A stretch of DNA of 64,000 bases from Phalacrocorax aristotelis. Taxonomy: Eukaryota > Chordata > Aves > Suliformes > Phalacrocoracidae. The stretch spans positions 124,001 through 188,000 of the forward strand of contig NW_027441286.1 in NCBI RefSeq assembly GCF_949628215.1, written 5' to 3'. The notes under the pieces were generated by a model. The model worked only from the letters and a program-made list of their open reading frames with translations. It did no database searches and was not told the DNA's origin. The position numbers and the translations under genes were made by a program. Positions 1-10,376 of this stretch are shown one piece after another; positions within the stretch are counted from its first letter, which is position 1, and the number at the start of each line of letters is the position of its first letter.

Positions 1-700
1 TGGGATATACTGGGAGGCATTGGGAGGGAAGTGGGTGTCAACTGGGACATTCCAGTTTCCTCCCAGTACATCCCAGTTCCCTACCAGTGCAGCCCAGTAC
101 ATCCCAGTTCCCTCCCAGTCCGTCCCAATCCCCTCCCAGTACATCCCAGTTCCCTGCCAGTATGTCCCAGTACATCCCAGTTCCCTCCCAGTACATACCA
201 GTTCCCTCCCAGTACATCCCAGTTCCCTCCCAGTTCCCTCCCACTACATCCCAGTACATCCCAGTTCCCTCCCAGTACATACCAGTTCCCTCCCAGTACA
301 TCCTGGTACATCCTGGTACATCCCAGTTCCCACCCAGTACATCCTACTACATACCAGTTCCCTCCCAGTTCACTCCCAGTACATCCCAGTACTTCACAGT
401 TCCCTCCCAGTACATCCCAGTACGTCCCAGTTCCCCTCAGTACATAACACTTCCCTCCCAGTACATACCAGTACATCCCAGTGTCCTCACGGTACGTCCC
501 AGTTCCCTCCCAGTACATCCCAGTTCCCTCCCAGTTCCTTCCCAGTACATAACAGTTACCTCCCAGTACATCCCAGTACATCCTAGTAGATCCTGGTACA
601 TCCCAAATCCCTGCCAGTTCCACCCGGTACAACCCAGTACAAGCCTGTACATCCTAGTTCCTCCACGGTACATCCCAGGGCATCCCCGCACATTGTAGTG

Positions 701-760
701 CCTCCCAGTACATCCCAGTTCCCTCCCAGTACTGGGAGGGAGCTGGGATGTACTGGGAGG
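701..760. repeat. 60-bp palindrome at inversion point 1
   Basis: The C-rich array meets its own reverse complement at an agtact centre (730/731). Arms of 30 bp match with one mismatch. The junction follows a conserved lead-in (acattgtagtgcctccc) seen at the other inversion points. Confidence 0.9.
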
Positions 761-1020
761 GACCTGGGATGTACTGGGAGGGACCTGGGATGTACTGGGA
801 TGTAATGGGACGGAACTGGGATGTATTGGGAGGCACTGGGAAAGAAGTGGTAGTGAACCGGGAGGGAATTGGGATGTACGGGGATGAACTGGTAGGGAAC
901 TGGGATGTACTGGCATGGAACGGGGATATATTGGGATGGACAGGAACAGAACTGGAATGTACGGCGATGTATTGGGATGTACTGGGAGCGAACTGGGATT
1001 TACTGGGATGTACTGGGAGG

Positions 1021-1146
1021 AAACTGGGATTTACTGGGAGGAAACTGGGATTTACTGGGAGGAAACTGGGATTTACTGGGAGGAAACTGGGATTTACTGG
1101 GAGGAAACTGGGATATACTGGGAGGAAACTGGGATATACTGGGAGG
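1021..1146 (+). repeat. Homogeneous 21-bp block, six units
   Basis: Six consecutive near-perfect 21-bp units start with aaactggga at 1021, 1042, 1063, 1084, 1105 and 1126. Units 1-4 carry gatttac, units 5-6 gatatac. This is the most homogeneous part of the array and looks like a recent local expansion on the G-rich strand. Confidence 0.93.
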
Positions 1147-2061
1147 AAACTGGGAGGGAAGTGGGTGTCAACTGGGACATTCCAGTGTCCTCCCAGTACA
1201 TCCCAGTTCCCTACCAGTGCAGCCCAGTACATCCCAGATCCCTCCCAGTCCCTCCCAGTACATCCCAGTTCCTTCACAGTACATCCCAGTTCCCTCCCAG
1301 TTCACACACAGTTCACTCCCAGTTCCATTCCCGTACGTCCCACTACATCCCAGTTGCCTCCCAGTTTCCTCTAAGTACATCCCAGTACTTCACAGTTCAC
1401 TCCCACTACATCCCAGTACGTCCCAGTTCCCCCGTGGTACATAACACTTCCCTCCCAATACATCCAAGTTCCCTCCCAGTACATCCCAATCCCCTCCCAG
1501 TACATCCCAGTTCCCTGCCAGTATGTCCCCAGTACATCCCAGTTCCCTCCCAGTACATACCAGTTCCCTCCCAGTACATCCCAGTACATCCCAGTTCCCT
1601 CCCAGTACATCCCAGTTCCCTCCCAGTACATCCCAGTACATCCTGGTACATCCCAGTTCCCACCCAGTACATCCTACTACATACCAGTTCCCTCCCAGTT
1701 CACTCCCAGTACATCCCAGTACTTCACAGTTCCCTCCCAGTACATCCCAGTACGTCCCAGTTCCCCTCAGTACATAACACTTCCCTCCCAGTACATAACA
1801 GTACATCCCAGTGTCCTCACAGTACGTCCCAGTTCCCTCCCAGTACATCCCAGTTCCCTACCAGTACATCCCAGTTCCCTCCCTGTTCCTTCCCAGTACA
1901 TAACAGTTACCTCCCAGTACATCCCAGTACATCCCAGTACATCCCAGTACATCCTGGTACATCCCAAATCCCTGCCAGTTCCACCCGGTACAACCCAGTA
2001 CAAGCCTGTACATCCTAGTTCCTCCACAGTACATCCCAGGGCATCCCCGCACATTGTAGTG

Positions 2062-2121
2062 CCTCCCAGTACATCCCAGTTCCCTCCCAGTACTGGGAGG
2101 GAACTGGGATGTACTGGGAGG
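2062..2121. repeat. 60-bp perfect palindrome at inversion point 2
   Basis: Centre 2091/2092 (agtact). By eye the two 30-bp arms are perfectly complementary, starting cctcccagtacatcccag on the left. Such a perfect inverted repeat can extrude a hairpin or cruciform. Confidence 0.92.
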
Positions 2122-4347
2122 GACCTGGGATGTACTGGGAGGGAACTGGGATGTACTGGGATGTAATGGGACGGAACTGGGACGTAATGGGACGGAACTG
2201 GGAAAGAAGTGGTAGTGAACCGGGAGGGAATTGGGATGTACGGGGATGAACTGGTAGGGAACTGGGATGTACTGGCATGGAACGGGGATGTATTGGGATG
2301 TACAGGCACGGAACTGGAATGTACTGCGATGTACTGGGATGTACTGGGAGCAAACTGGGATTTACTGGGATGTACTGGGAGGAAACTGGGATATACTGGG
2401 AGGCACTGGGAGGGAAGTGGGTGTCAACTGGGACATTCCAGTTTCCTCCCAGTACATCCCAGTTCCCTACCAGTGCATCCCAGTACATCCCAGATCCCTC
2501 CCAGTCTGTCCCAGTACATCCCAGTTCCCTCACAGTACATCCCAGTTCCCTCACAGTTCACACACAGTTCACTCCCAGTTCCATTCCAGTACAGCCCAGT
2601 ACATGCCACTTTCCTCCAAGTAAATCCCAGTTCTCTCCCACTACATCCAAGTTCCCTCCCACTTCCCTCTAAGTACATCCCAGTACTTCACAGTTCACTC
2701 CCAGTACATCCCAGTTCCCCCTCGGTACATAACAGTCCCCTCCCAGTACACCCCAGTACATCCCAGTTCCCTCCCAGTATGTCCCACTACATCCCAGTTC
2801 CCTCCCAGTCCATCCCAGTTCCCTCCCAGTACATCCCAGTACTTCACAGTTCCCTCCCAGCACATCCCAGTACGTCCCAGTTCCCCTCAGTACATAACAC
2901 TTCACTCCCAGTACATCCCAGTACATCCCAGTAGATCCTGGTACATCCCAAATCCCTGCTAGTTCCACCCGGTACAACCGAGTACAAGCATGTACATCCT
3001 AGTTCCTCCACACTACATCCCAGGACATCCCAGGACATTGTAGAGCCTCCCAGTACATCCCAGTTCCCTCCCAGTACATCCCATTACATTCCAGTGCCTT
3101 CCCAGTACATCCCAGTACATCCCAGTACATCCCAGTACTTCACAGTTCCCTCCCAGTACATCCCAGTTCCCTCTAAGTACATCCCAGTACTTCACAGTTC
3201 CCTCCCAGCACATTGCAGTTGCCTCTAAGTACATCCCAGTACTTCACAGTTCCCTCCCAGTACATCCCAGTACGTCCCAGTTCCCCTCAGTACATAACAC
3301 TTCCCTCCCAGTACATACCAGTACATCCCAGTACATACCAGTTCCTTCCCAGTACATAACAGTTACCTCCCAGTACATCCCAGTAGATCCTGGTACATCC
3401 CAAATCCCTGCCAGTTCCACCCGGTACAACCCAGTACAAGCCTGTACATCCTAGTTCCTCCACAGTACATCCCAGGGCATCCCCGCACATTGTAGTGCCT
3501 CCCAGTACATCCCAGATCCCTCCCAGTACATCCGAGATCCCTCCCAGTCTGTCCCAGTACGTCCCAGTACATCCCAGTTCCCTCACAGTACATCCCAGTT
3601 CCCTCACAGTTCACACACAGTTCACTCCCAGTTCCATTCCAGTACAGCCCAGTACATGCCACTTTCCTCCAAGTAAATGCCAGTACCCTCCCACTACATT
3701 CAAGTTCCCTCCCACTTCCCTCTAAGTACATCCCAGTACTTCACAGTTCACTCCCAGTACATCCCAGTTCCCCCTCGGTACATAACAATTCCCTCCCAGT
3801 ACACCCCAGTACATCCCAGTTCCCTCCCAGTATGTCCCACTACATCCCAGTTCCCTCCCAGTCCATCCCAGTTCCCTCCCAGTAAATCCCAATTCCCAAC
3901 ACTTTCCACCCAGTACATCCCAGTTCCCTCCCAGTACATCCCAGTTCCCTCTAAGTACATCCCAGTACTTCACAGTTCCCTCCCAGTTCACTCCCAGTAC
4001 ACAACAGTTACCTCCCAGTACATCCCAGTACATCCTAGTAGATACTAGGACATTTCAAATCCCTGCCAGTTCCACCCGGTACAACCGAGTACAAGCCTGT
4101 ACATCCTAGTTCCTCCACGGTACATCCCTGTGCATCCCCGCACATTGTAGTGCCTTCCAGTACATCCCAGGTCCCTCCCAGTTCACTCCCAGTACACAAC
4201 AGTTACCTCCCAGTACATCCCAGTACATCCCAGTAGATCCTGGTACATCCCAAATCCCTGCCAGTTCCACCCGGTACAACCCAGTACAAGCCTGTACATC
4301 CTAGTTCCTCCACGGTACATCCCAGGGCATCCCCGCACATTGTAGTG

Positions 4348-4407
4348 CCTCCCAGTACATCCCAGTTCCCTCCCAGTACTGGGAGGTATCTGGGATGTAC
4401 TGGGAGG
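4348..4407. repeat. 60-bp palindrome at inversion point 3
   Basis: Centre 4377/4378. The arms are 30 bp with two mismatches (gaggtatct against the expected gagggaact), so this copy is more decayed than the one at 2062-2121. Confidence 0.88.
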
Positions 4408-4646
4408 GAACTGGGATGTACTGGGATGTAATGGGACGGATCTGGGATGTATTGGGAGGCACTGGGAAAGAAGTGGTAGTGAACCGGGAGGGAATTGGGA
4501 TGTACGGGGATGAACTGGTAGGGAACTGGGATGTACTGGCATGGAACGGGGATGTATTGGGATGTACAGGAACGGAACTGGAATGTACGGCGATGTACTG
4601 GGTTGTACTGGGAGCGAACTGGGATTTACTGGGATGTACTGGGAGG

Positions 4647-4751
4647 AAACTGGGATTTACTGGGAGGAAACTGGGATATACTGGGAGGAAACTGGGATAT
4701 ACTGGGAGGAAACTGGGATATACTGGGAGGAAACTGGGATATACTGGGAGG
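4647..4751 (+). repeat. Homogeneous 21-bp block, five units
   Basis: Five 21-bp units start at 4647, 4668, 4689, 4710 and 4731 (aaactggga). One gatttac unit is followed by four gatatac units. It matches the block at 1021-1146 in the equivalent higher-order position, but the ratio of the two unit types differs, so the block expands independently in each copy. Confidence 0.93.
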
Positions 4752-5635
4752 AAACTGGGAGGGAAGTGGGTGTCAACTGGGACATTCCAGTGTCCTCCCA
4801 GTACATCCCAGTTCCCTACCAGTGCAGCCCAGTACATCCCAGATCCCTCCCAGTCCCTCCCAGTACATCCCAGTTCCCTCACAGTACATCCCAGTTCCCT
4901 CACAGTTCACACACAGTTCACTCCCAGTTCCATTCCAGTACGTCCCACTACATCCCAGTTGCCTCCCAGTTTCCTCTAAGTACATCCCAGTACTTCAAAG
5001 TTCCCTCCCAGTACATCCCAGTTCCCTCACAGTACATCCCAGTACTTCACAGTTCACTCCCACTACATCCCAGTACGTCCCAGTTCCCCCTTGGTACATA
5101 ACACTTCCCTCCCAATACATCCAAGTTCCCTCCCAGTACATCCCAATCCCCTCCCAGTACATCCCAGTTCCCTGCCAGTATGTCCCCAGTACATCCCAGT
5201 TCCCTCCCAGTACATACCAGTACATCCCAGTTCCCTCCCAGTACATCCCAGTACATCCTGGTACATCCCAGTTCCCACCCAGTACATCCTACTACATACC
5301 AGTTCCCTCCCAGTTCACTCCCAGTACATCCCAGTACTTCACAGTTCCCTCCCAGTACATCCCAGTACGTCCCAGTTCCCTTCAGTACATAACACTTCCC
5401 TCCCAGTACATAACAGTACATCCCAGTGTCCTCACAGTACGTCCCAGTTCCCTCACAGTACATCCCAGTTCCCTCCCTGTTCCTTCCCAGTACATAACAG
5501 TTACCTCCCAGTACATCCCAGTACATCCTGGTACATTCCATATCCCTGCCAGTTGCACCCGGTACAACCCAGTACAAGCCTGTACATCCTAGTTCCTCCA
5601 CAGTACATCCCAGGGCATCCCCGCACATTGTAGTG

Positions 5636-5695
5636 CCTCCCAGTACATCCCAGGTCCCTCCCAGTACTGGGAGGGACCTGGGATGTACTGGTAGG
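5636..5695. repeat. 60-bp palindrome at inversion point 4
   Basis: Centre 5665/5666; one mismatch over 30-bp arms. Both arms carry the variant caggtccctc / gagggacctg instead of the usual cagttccctc / gagggaactg, so a change in one arm is matched in the other. Confidence 0.9.
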
Positions 5696-7160
5696 GAACT
5701 GGGATATACTGGGATGTAATGGGACGGAACTGGGATGTATTGGGAGGCACTGGGAAAGAAGTGGTAGTGAACCGGGAGGGAATTGGGATGTACGGGGATG
5801 AACTGGTAGGGAACTGGGATGTACTGGCATGGAACGGGGATGTATTGGGATGTACAGGCACGGAACTGGAATGTACTGCGATGTACTGGGATGTACTGGG
5901 AGCAAACTGGGATTTACTGGGATGTACTGGGAGGAAACTGGGATATACTGGGAGGCACTGGGAGGGAAGTGGGTGTCAACTGGGACATTCCAGATTCCTC
6001 CCAGTACATCCCAGTTCCCTACCAGTGCAGCCCAGTACATCCCAGATCCCTACCAGTGCATCCCAGTACATCCCAGTACATCCCAGTTCCCTCACAGTAC
6101 ATCCCAGTTCCCTCACAGTTCACACACAGTTCACTCCCAGTTCCATTCCAGTACAGCCCAGTACATGCCACTTTCCTCCAAGTAAATCCCAGTTCCCTCC
6201 CACTACATCCAAGTTCCCTCCCACTTCCCTCTAAGTACATCCCAGTACTTCACAGTTCACTCCCAGTACATCCCAGTTCCCCCTCAGTACATAACAGTCC
6301 CCTCCCAGTACACCCCAGTACATCCCAGTTCCCTCCCAGTATGTCCCACTACATCCCAGCTCCCTCCCAGTCCATCCCAGTTCCCTCCCAGTAAATCCCA
6401 ATTCCCAACACTTCCCACCCAGTACATCCCAGTTCCCTCCCAGTACATCCCAGTTCCCTCTAAGTACATCCCAGTACTTCACAGTTCCCTCCCAGCACAT
6501 CCCAGTACGTCCCAGTTCCCCTCAGTACATAACACTTCCCTCCCAGTACATCCCAGTACATCCCAGTAGATCCTGGTACATCCCAAATCCCTGCTAGTTC
6601 CACCCGGTACAACCCAGTACAAGCCTGTACACCCTACTTCCTCCACGGTACATCCCAGGACATCCCAGCACATTGTAGTGCCTCCCAGTACACCCCAGTT
6701 CCCTCCCAGTACATCCCATTACGTTCCAGTGCCCTCCCAGTACATCCCAGTACATCCCAGTTCCATCCCAGTACATCCCAGTTCCCTCCCAGTACATCCC
6801 AGTACTTCACAGTTCCCTCCCAGCACATCCCAGTACGTCCCAGTTCCCCTCAGTACATAACACTTCCCTCCCAGTACATACGAGTACATCCCAGTTCCCT
6901 ACCAGTTCCTTCCCAGTACATAACAGTTACCTCCCAGTACATCCCAGTACATCCTGGTACATCCCAAATCCCTGCCAGTTCCACCCGGTACAACCCAGTA
7001 CAAGCCTGTACATCCTAGTTCCTCCACACTACATCCCAGGACATCCCAGGACATTGTAGAGCCTCCCAGTACGTCCCAGTTCCCTCCCAGTACAACCCAG
7101 TAGATCATGGTACGTCCCCGTTCCCCGCACTGTACGTCCCCATTCCTCGCACTGTACTGG

Positions 7161-7426
7161 GAGGACAACCGAGCCTGCGCAGTGATTGACATAGGGAACG
7201 AGCAAGTTTGTACCAATCAGCAGACAGGACAATAATGACTATGTATGAGTATGTGAAATTTTCATCTATAAATTGTACGGGAAAGCTATGTGAGGTACGC
7301 ACGCGAGGAGGAGCGATCCCCCGTGCGTCCGGCGCCGCGAATAAAGAATGCCTGCTCTTTAATACTAAATTGGTGTTGAGGAGTCGTTTCCGATTTTAAC
7401 GCGTTTTTCGGTAACACAGGGAGTCA
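7161..7426 (+). mobile_element. ERV-C LTR 3' fragment
   Basis: From gaggacaaccgagcctgcgc to tttttcggtaaca this equals the last 266 bp of the ERV-C LTRs found further right (for example up to 17329). It keeps an AATAAA polyadenylation signal and the terminal CA. The 5' half is missing: the sequence switches directly from the minisatellite to the middle of the LTR. After its CA comes cagggagtcagatc, the same flank as after every ERV-C 3' LTR here, so this is the remnant of an ERV-C 3' LTR at the truncated left edge of the 10-kb tandem array. Confidence 0.92.
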
Positions 7427-7660
7427 GATCAAGAGAGCCAGAGAACAACAAAACACCGACAGGCTACAGGACAGAGCAGGAGGAATAAAAAAAAAAAAAA
7501 AAACGGAGCCAGAGCCAGGCAGAGAGAGGCGGAGAAAGAAAAAGGAGCCACAGGCTACAGGACAGAGAGAGGGAGGACTGAAAAGACGGGGAGGCAGGGA
7601 GCCACTCAGAGCGAGACGGAGAAAGAAGGTGGGGGGGGGGGCGCAAAAAAAAAAAGTAAA
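7427..7660 (+). repeat. Purine-rich degenerate repeat, right part, unit 1
   Basis: Almost only A and G on the plus strand, with recurring words such as gccagagaac, ctacaggacagag and gagagaggcggag. It holds an A-run near 7488-7503 and a G11 tract at 7631-7641. It is the right-hand continuation of the purine-rich tract that ERV-C split in the other units. Confidence 0.85.
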
Positions 7661-8127
7661 TTTTGCAGCAGGTAAGGAAAGAGAGGGGGCCGGGGGAGAG
7701 ACAGGGAGGGCCCAGGACGTACAAGAGAGGCAACGGGGCCCCAGTGGCCCAGGACTCACCGCGACTCTCGCTCTCAGCGCTGCTGGCACAATTTAGCCGT
7801 TCAGATGCTTCTTTCCCCTCCTCTCCTCCCTGCCTCTTCTGCAGCTCCAGACTCTAGGCCGTCCTCCACCTGAAGAGAATACGTGGGTGTCTTACAGCTC
7901 TTACCAGATGAGGCTTCCTAGGCACGTAGCCTAGCTTGCTCGTGCACTACACGCCCGTACCCAACTCCGGGTTACGCGTACAGACCCTACGGTGCACGTT
8001 GGTGGCCTGGCCCGCTGCGGGCTATGAAGGGGGATCCTTCCTCCCCCACCTGCATGGACAGGCTCTCTCTTGCCTGCGGCAGGAAGGCAGCTGGCAGCCA
8101 GAGCACCTTCAGTTTCTTCTTCTTTAC

Positions 8128-8211
8128 CTTTCGTTGGCGTCTCCAGCTTCAGCCGAGGCAGCTCCTGTCCGCAGCCGGGAAGGGCTTTGTCTATCCCTTT
8201 TCGGCCCTGCG
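8128..8211 (-). CDS. Candidate second exon, minus strand (unit 1)
   Basis: An 84-bp candidate exon lies between a pyrimidine-rich acceptor (cgtcctcgccgtcctcgcag on the minus strand) and a donor (GAAAG|gtaaag). Its length is a multiple of three, and its phase fits the candidate exon at 8706-8839 with no stop. Between units, one change is synonymous in this frame (tcg/tca, unit 1 against units 2-4) and one in unit 3 is not (Arg to Thr). I could not find a downstream exon that continues the frame convincingly; a further acceptor/donor pair bounds 7758-7863 but in another phase. The call is weak. Confidence 0.2.
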
Positions 8212-8705
8212 CTGCGAGGACGGCGAGGACGGGCAGAGAGAAGCCACGCGAGCCTGAGACGGCCACAGGCAACGGCATCCCCGGGGGAAGGACAGACAAC
8301 CACGTCCTCAGCACGGTCTCTGGGAGAGGGAAAGAAGAAACAGCGACCGTCATTACCGTCCATCGACCCTGGCCAAAGCCTCTCCTTCCGCAGGGGCTTC
8401 TGGACACACCGCTCCCTCCCCACGCTACTGCTAAGGGCCCCTGCACCAAGGGGGAATCCAGTGCGCTTGAGGGACGGCTTGCTGCCTTCACGACAGGGCC
8501 TGGGGGCGGCCTAAGGCTATGCAGCACGCTTATGGGGAGGTGCCGGAGCTGGGGGCAGGCGCACGGGGCAAGGGGTGCCCGGGGAGGCTGAGCGGGACCT
8601 CCGGTGGGCCGGGGAGGCGGCCATCATCTGCGCCCTGGGCACGGGGAAAAGGTCATCGTCCTCCTCCTTTCCCTCTTCCCTTCTGTCAGCTCCCGGGGAA
8701 CTCAC

Positions 8706-8839
8706 CGCTTCTCGGGAAGCGGCCGCACCCGCAAGCCCCCAGTAATCAACACGAAGCCAACCCCAAAAATACACCTCGCGTACCGTACGCGCCACGGCCG
8801 GCCGGCACCCGAGCGCCGGAAGACCGCGCCTCCCGCCAT
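8706..8839 (-). CDS. Candidate first coding exon, minus strand (unit 1)
   Basis: On the minus strand an ATG in good Kozak context (gggcATGgcg; 8839-8837) opens 44 codons plus two bases, ending at a strong splice donor (AAGCG|gtgagt, donor bases 8705-8701). The predicted peptide begins MAGGAVFRRSGAGRPWRV: an arginine-rich, possibly mitochondrial-targeting N-terminus, followed by a short hydrophobic stretch (residues about 23-33). The paired ZNF143-type motifs lie 45-125 bp upstream, where promoters of this class keep them. Equivalent exons are at 18626-18759, 28759-28892 and 54373-54506. The two base changes I found between copies (unit 3 differs from unit 1 at two glycine codons) are both synonymous. 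I do not recognise the protein, and an unspliced, non-coding reading is possible. Confidence 0.3.
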
Positions 8840-8882
8840 GCCCGGCGAACCACGTGACAGGGCCGGCAGCCACTGCGCCAGG

Positions 8883-8963
8883 AATACAGCTCCCGGCATG
8901 CTCTGCGGCACAACCCGGCCGCCCGGCAGCCGCAAGGACTACAGCTCCCGGCATGCTCTGCGG
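8883..8963 (-). promoter_or_regulatory. Paired ZNF143/THAP11-type motifs (55-bp duplication)
   Basis: Two copies of tacagctcccggcatgctct start at 8885 and 8940, exactly 55 bp apart, within a 55-bp tandem duplication that also contains gcggcacaacccggccgccc. The second copy has the fuller form actacagctcccggcatgc. This matches the known ZNF143/THAP11 (SBS) promoter motif, actacaattcccagcatgc, with CpG substitutions. A cacgtgac E-box lies 30 bp to the left. Confidence 0.7.
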
Positions 8964-9938
8964 CACAACCCGGCCGCCCGGCGGCCGGTTTGATGCGGAG
9001 CCACCCAGCATCCCTGCGAGCACAGCTGCAGGCGCAACAGCAGTTACGCAGCCACAACTAGGCACTAAACAAAGGCTTTCCAACACTGGAGGTCTAGAAC
9101 AGGTAGACATTAGCACAGAAGCACAAGGGGCTCCGTCACCCTGCACAAATCTCCCCGTGCCTACACACGCACACGTTCAGAAGTTAGTTATCAGAAAACG
9201 CCCGACTCAGCCATTTGCCACAGTCACGAGACTCACGACATGATAACACGACATGACACGCGAGGTGGGCTCAGAGTTTTAAGGCAAGAAATACCTCCCA
9301 CGCCCCCCACCCGAGATCTTTCAGGGTCCACACCTGCCATCGCCCCGCACCAAACCTACCCGGCCAAAGGCTTTCAGGTGGCCCGAAACACTGTACACAG
9401 AAAATAACCAGGGACAGACCTGCATTGTTCGGAAGCGAACGATGCCCGACCGGGGCTCCTCTGCGGGGCACGGAGCCCCCCGGCCCCGCCCGGAGACACA
9501 CACCCGCCCCCCCGCTGCCCGAACTCACCCACCAGCGCTCTCCGGCCCCCGGACACGGCCGCGCTGCTCTCTCAGGCGGCTGCCGCAGGCGAGGCTCGGG
9601 CACCGCCAGGCCTCCAGCCGTCCCGAGGGGCTGCCGGACACCGCAGGGGATGGCTGCCGGCGGCCGGACCGCCGCGGCGCTCCCCGCCCAGCTCCGAGCA
9701 GGCTCCGCCGGCCGCGGGCTTCCCACGCCGGGCCGCAGAGGGGCCCCGGCACCGCACAGGGACGCCTCGCGACCCGGCCGCCACACGCACCGGCCCTTCG
9801 GCCTCCACACGCACCGCTCCCGCCCCCGCTCCGCCGCGCACGCGCCACCGGAAGCCCGAGCCCCGCGGGGCGGCCCTTAAAGGGCGGCCGGAAGGAACGG
9901 CCCCCACCGGCCCCGCCACCGCGCCCAGCCGGTGAGCG

Positions 9939-9955
9939 CCAGCGCCCCCTGCTGG
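9939..9955 (-). promoter_or_regulatory. CTCF consensus motif, unit 1
   Basis: ccagcgccccctgctgg on plus reads as ccagcagggggcgctgg on minus, a full match to the vertebrate CTCF core. It sits in the CpG-rich segment about 1 kb right of the ZNF143-type motifs. Occupancy cannot be seen from sequence, and its CpGs could be methylated. Confidence 0.75.
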
Positions 9956-10234
9956 CCGGGCCGCGCTCAGCTCGCGAGGGCGCCGAGGGCCGGGCGGGGC
10001 GGGACGCGCCGGCTCGGGGCCAGCGCCTTCTCGGGGCGAGCGGGAAACCCCTGCGGGCCCCGGTCACGGCCGGGCACAGCCGCGCGCCCTCCGAGAGCTG
10101 CTGAACGGGGCTGCCGCTCGTGACACATACCGAGCCGTCTGCGACGGGAGCGGGCAGAGGAGGAAGGGGCCGGCGGCCGCGGCGCCCTGGCCCCAGGCGG
10201 GGGGGGGGCTGGGGCCCGGGGGGCCGCCCCCCTA

Positions 10235-10376
10235 CTCACAGTTCCCTCACAGTTCCCTCACAGTTCCCTCACAGTTCCCTCACAGTTCCCTCACAGTTCC
10301 CTCACAGTTCCCTCACAGTTCCCTCACAGTTCCCTCACAGTTCCCTCACAGTTCCCTCACAGTTCCCTCACAGTTC
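10235..10376 (+). repeat. 11-bp minisatellite, unit 1
   Basis: About 13 tandem copies of cacagttccct, nearly perfect. The unit is the same half-unit (cccagttccct with one change) that builds the large array at 1-7160. Copy number varies greatly between units. Confidence 0.95.

Larger units (their letters stand above)
1..7160. repeat. 21-bp minisatellite array with ~1.2-kb higher-order repeats
   Basis: The whole stretch is built from a 21-bp unit made of two related halves, cccagtacat and cccagttccct, in many variants. It runs C-rich on the plus strand over most of its length and flips to the G-rich complement in blocks (about 731-1180, 2092-2430, 4378-4780, 5666-5990). The marker gggaagtgggtgtcaactgg recurs at 26, 1156, 2412, 4761 and 5964, giving a higher-order period near 1.13-1.26 kb; the 2412-4761 step is a double unit that lacks one inversion. 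Long open frames here (up to 367 codons) are low-complexity translations of the repeat in several frames on both strands, so no gene is called. Confidence 0.95.
7661..10234. other. CpG-rich promoter-like segment, unit 1
   Basis: A 2.6-kb GC-rich stretch with dense CpG, two ZNF143-type motifs, an E-box (cacgtg, 8851-8856), a CTCF motif and splice-donor-like sites on the minus strand (for example complementary to actcac at 8700-8705 and near 9522). It ends in G- and C-runs at about 10199-10232. Long open frames run on both strands, as expected in GC-rich DNA, and I recognise none of their translations. The layout resembles a vertebrate CpG-island promoter with one or two upstream exons read leftward; the gene cannot be named. 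Confidence 0.6.

Noticed and set aside
915-2018. 367-codon open frame in the minisatellite, plus many others on both strands
   Set aside because: The translations are SLPVHPS/TSQFPPS- or MYWEGTG-type repeats of the 21-bp unit in all frames; there is no start context, no domain and no conservation of ends between higher-order repeats.
1-7160. CRISPR-like regular repeats
   Set aside because: No unique spacers of constant length; units are contiguous and degenerate, and the context is a vertebrate genome.
1-7160. Telomeric repeat
   Set aside because: No run of ttaggg or ccctaa was seen; the G-rich strand is built on the tgggatgtactgggagg pattern.
7661-10234. HINTW or another known ampliconic bird W gene in the CpG segment
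   Set aside because: No HIT-type histidine motif or other familiar peptide was found in any frame.
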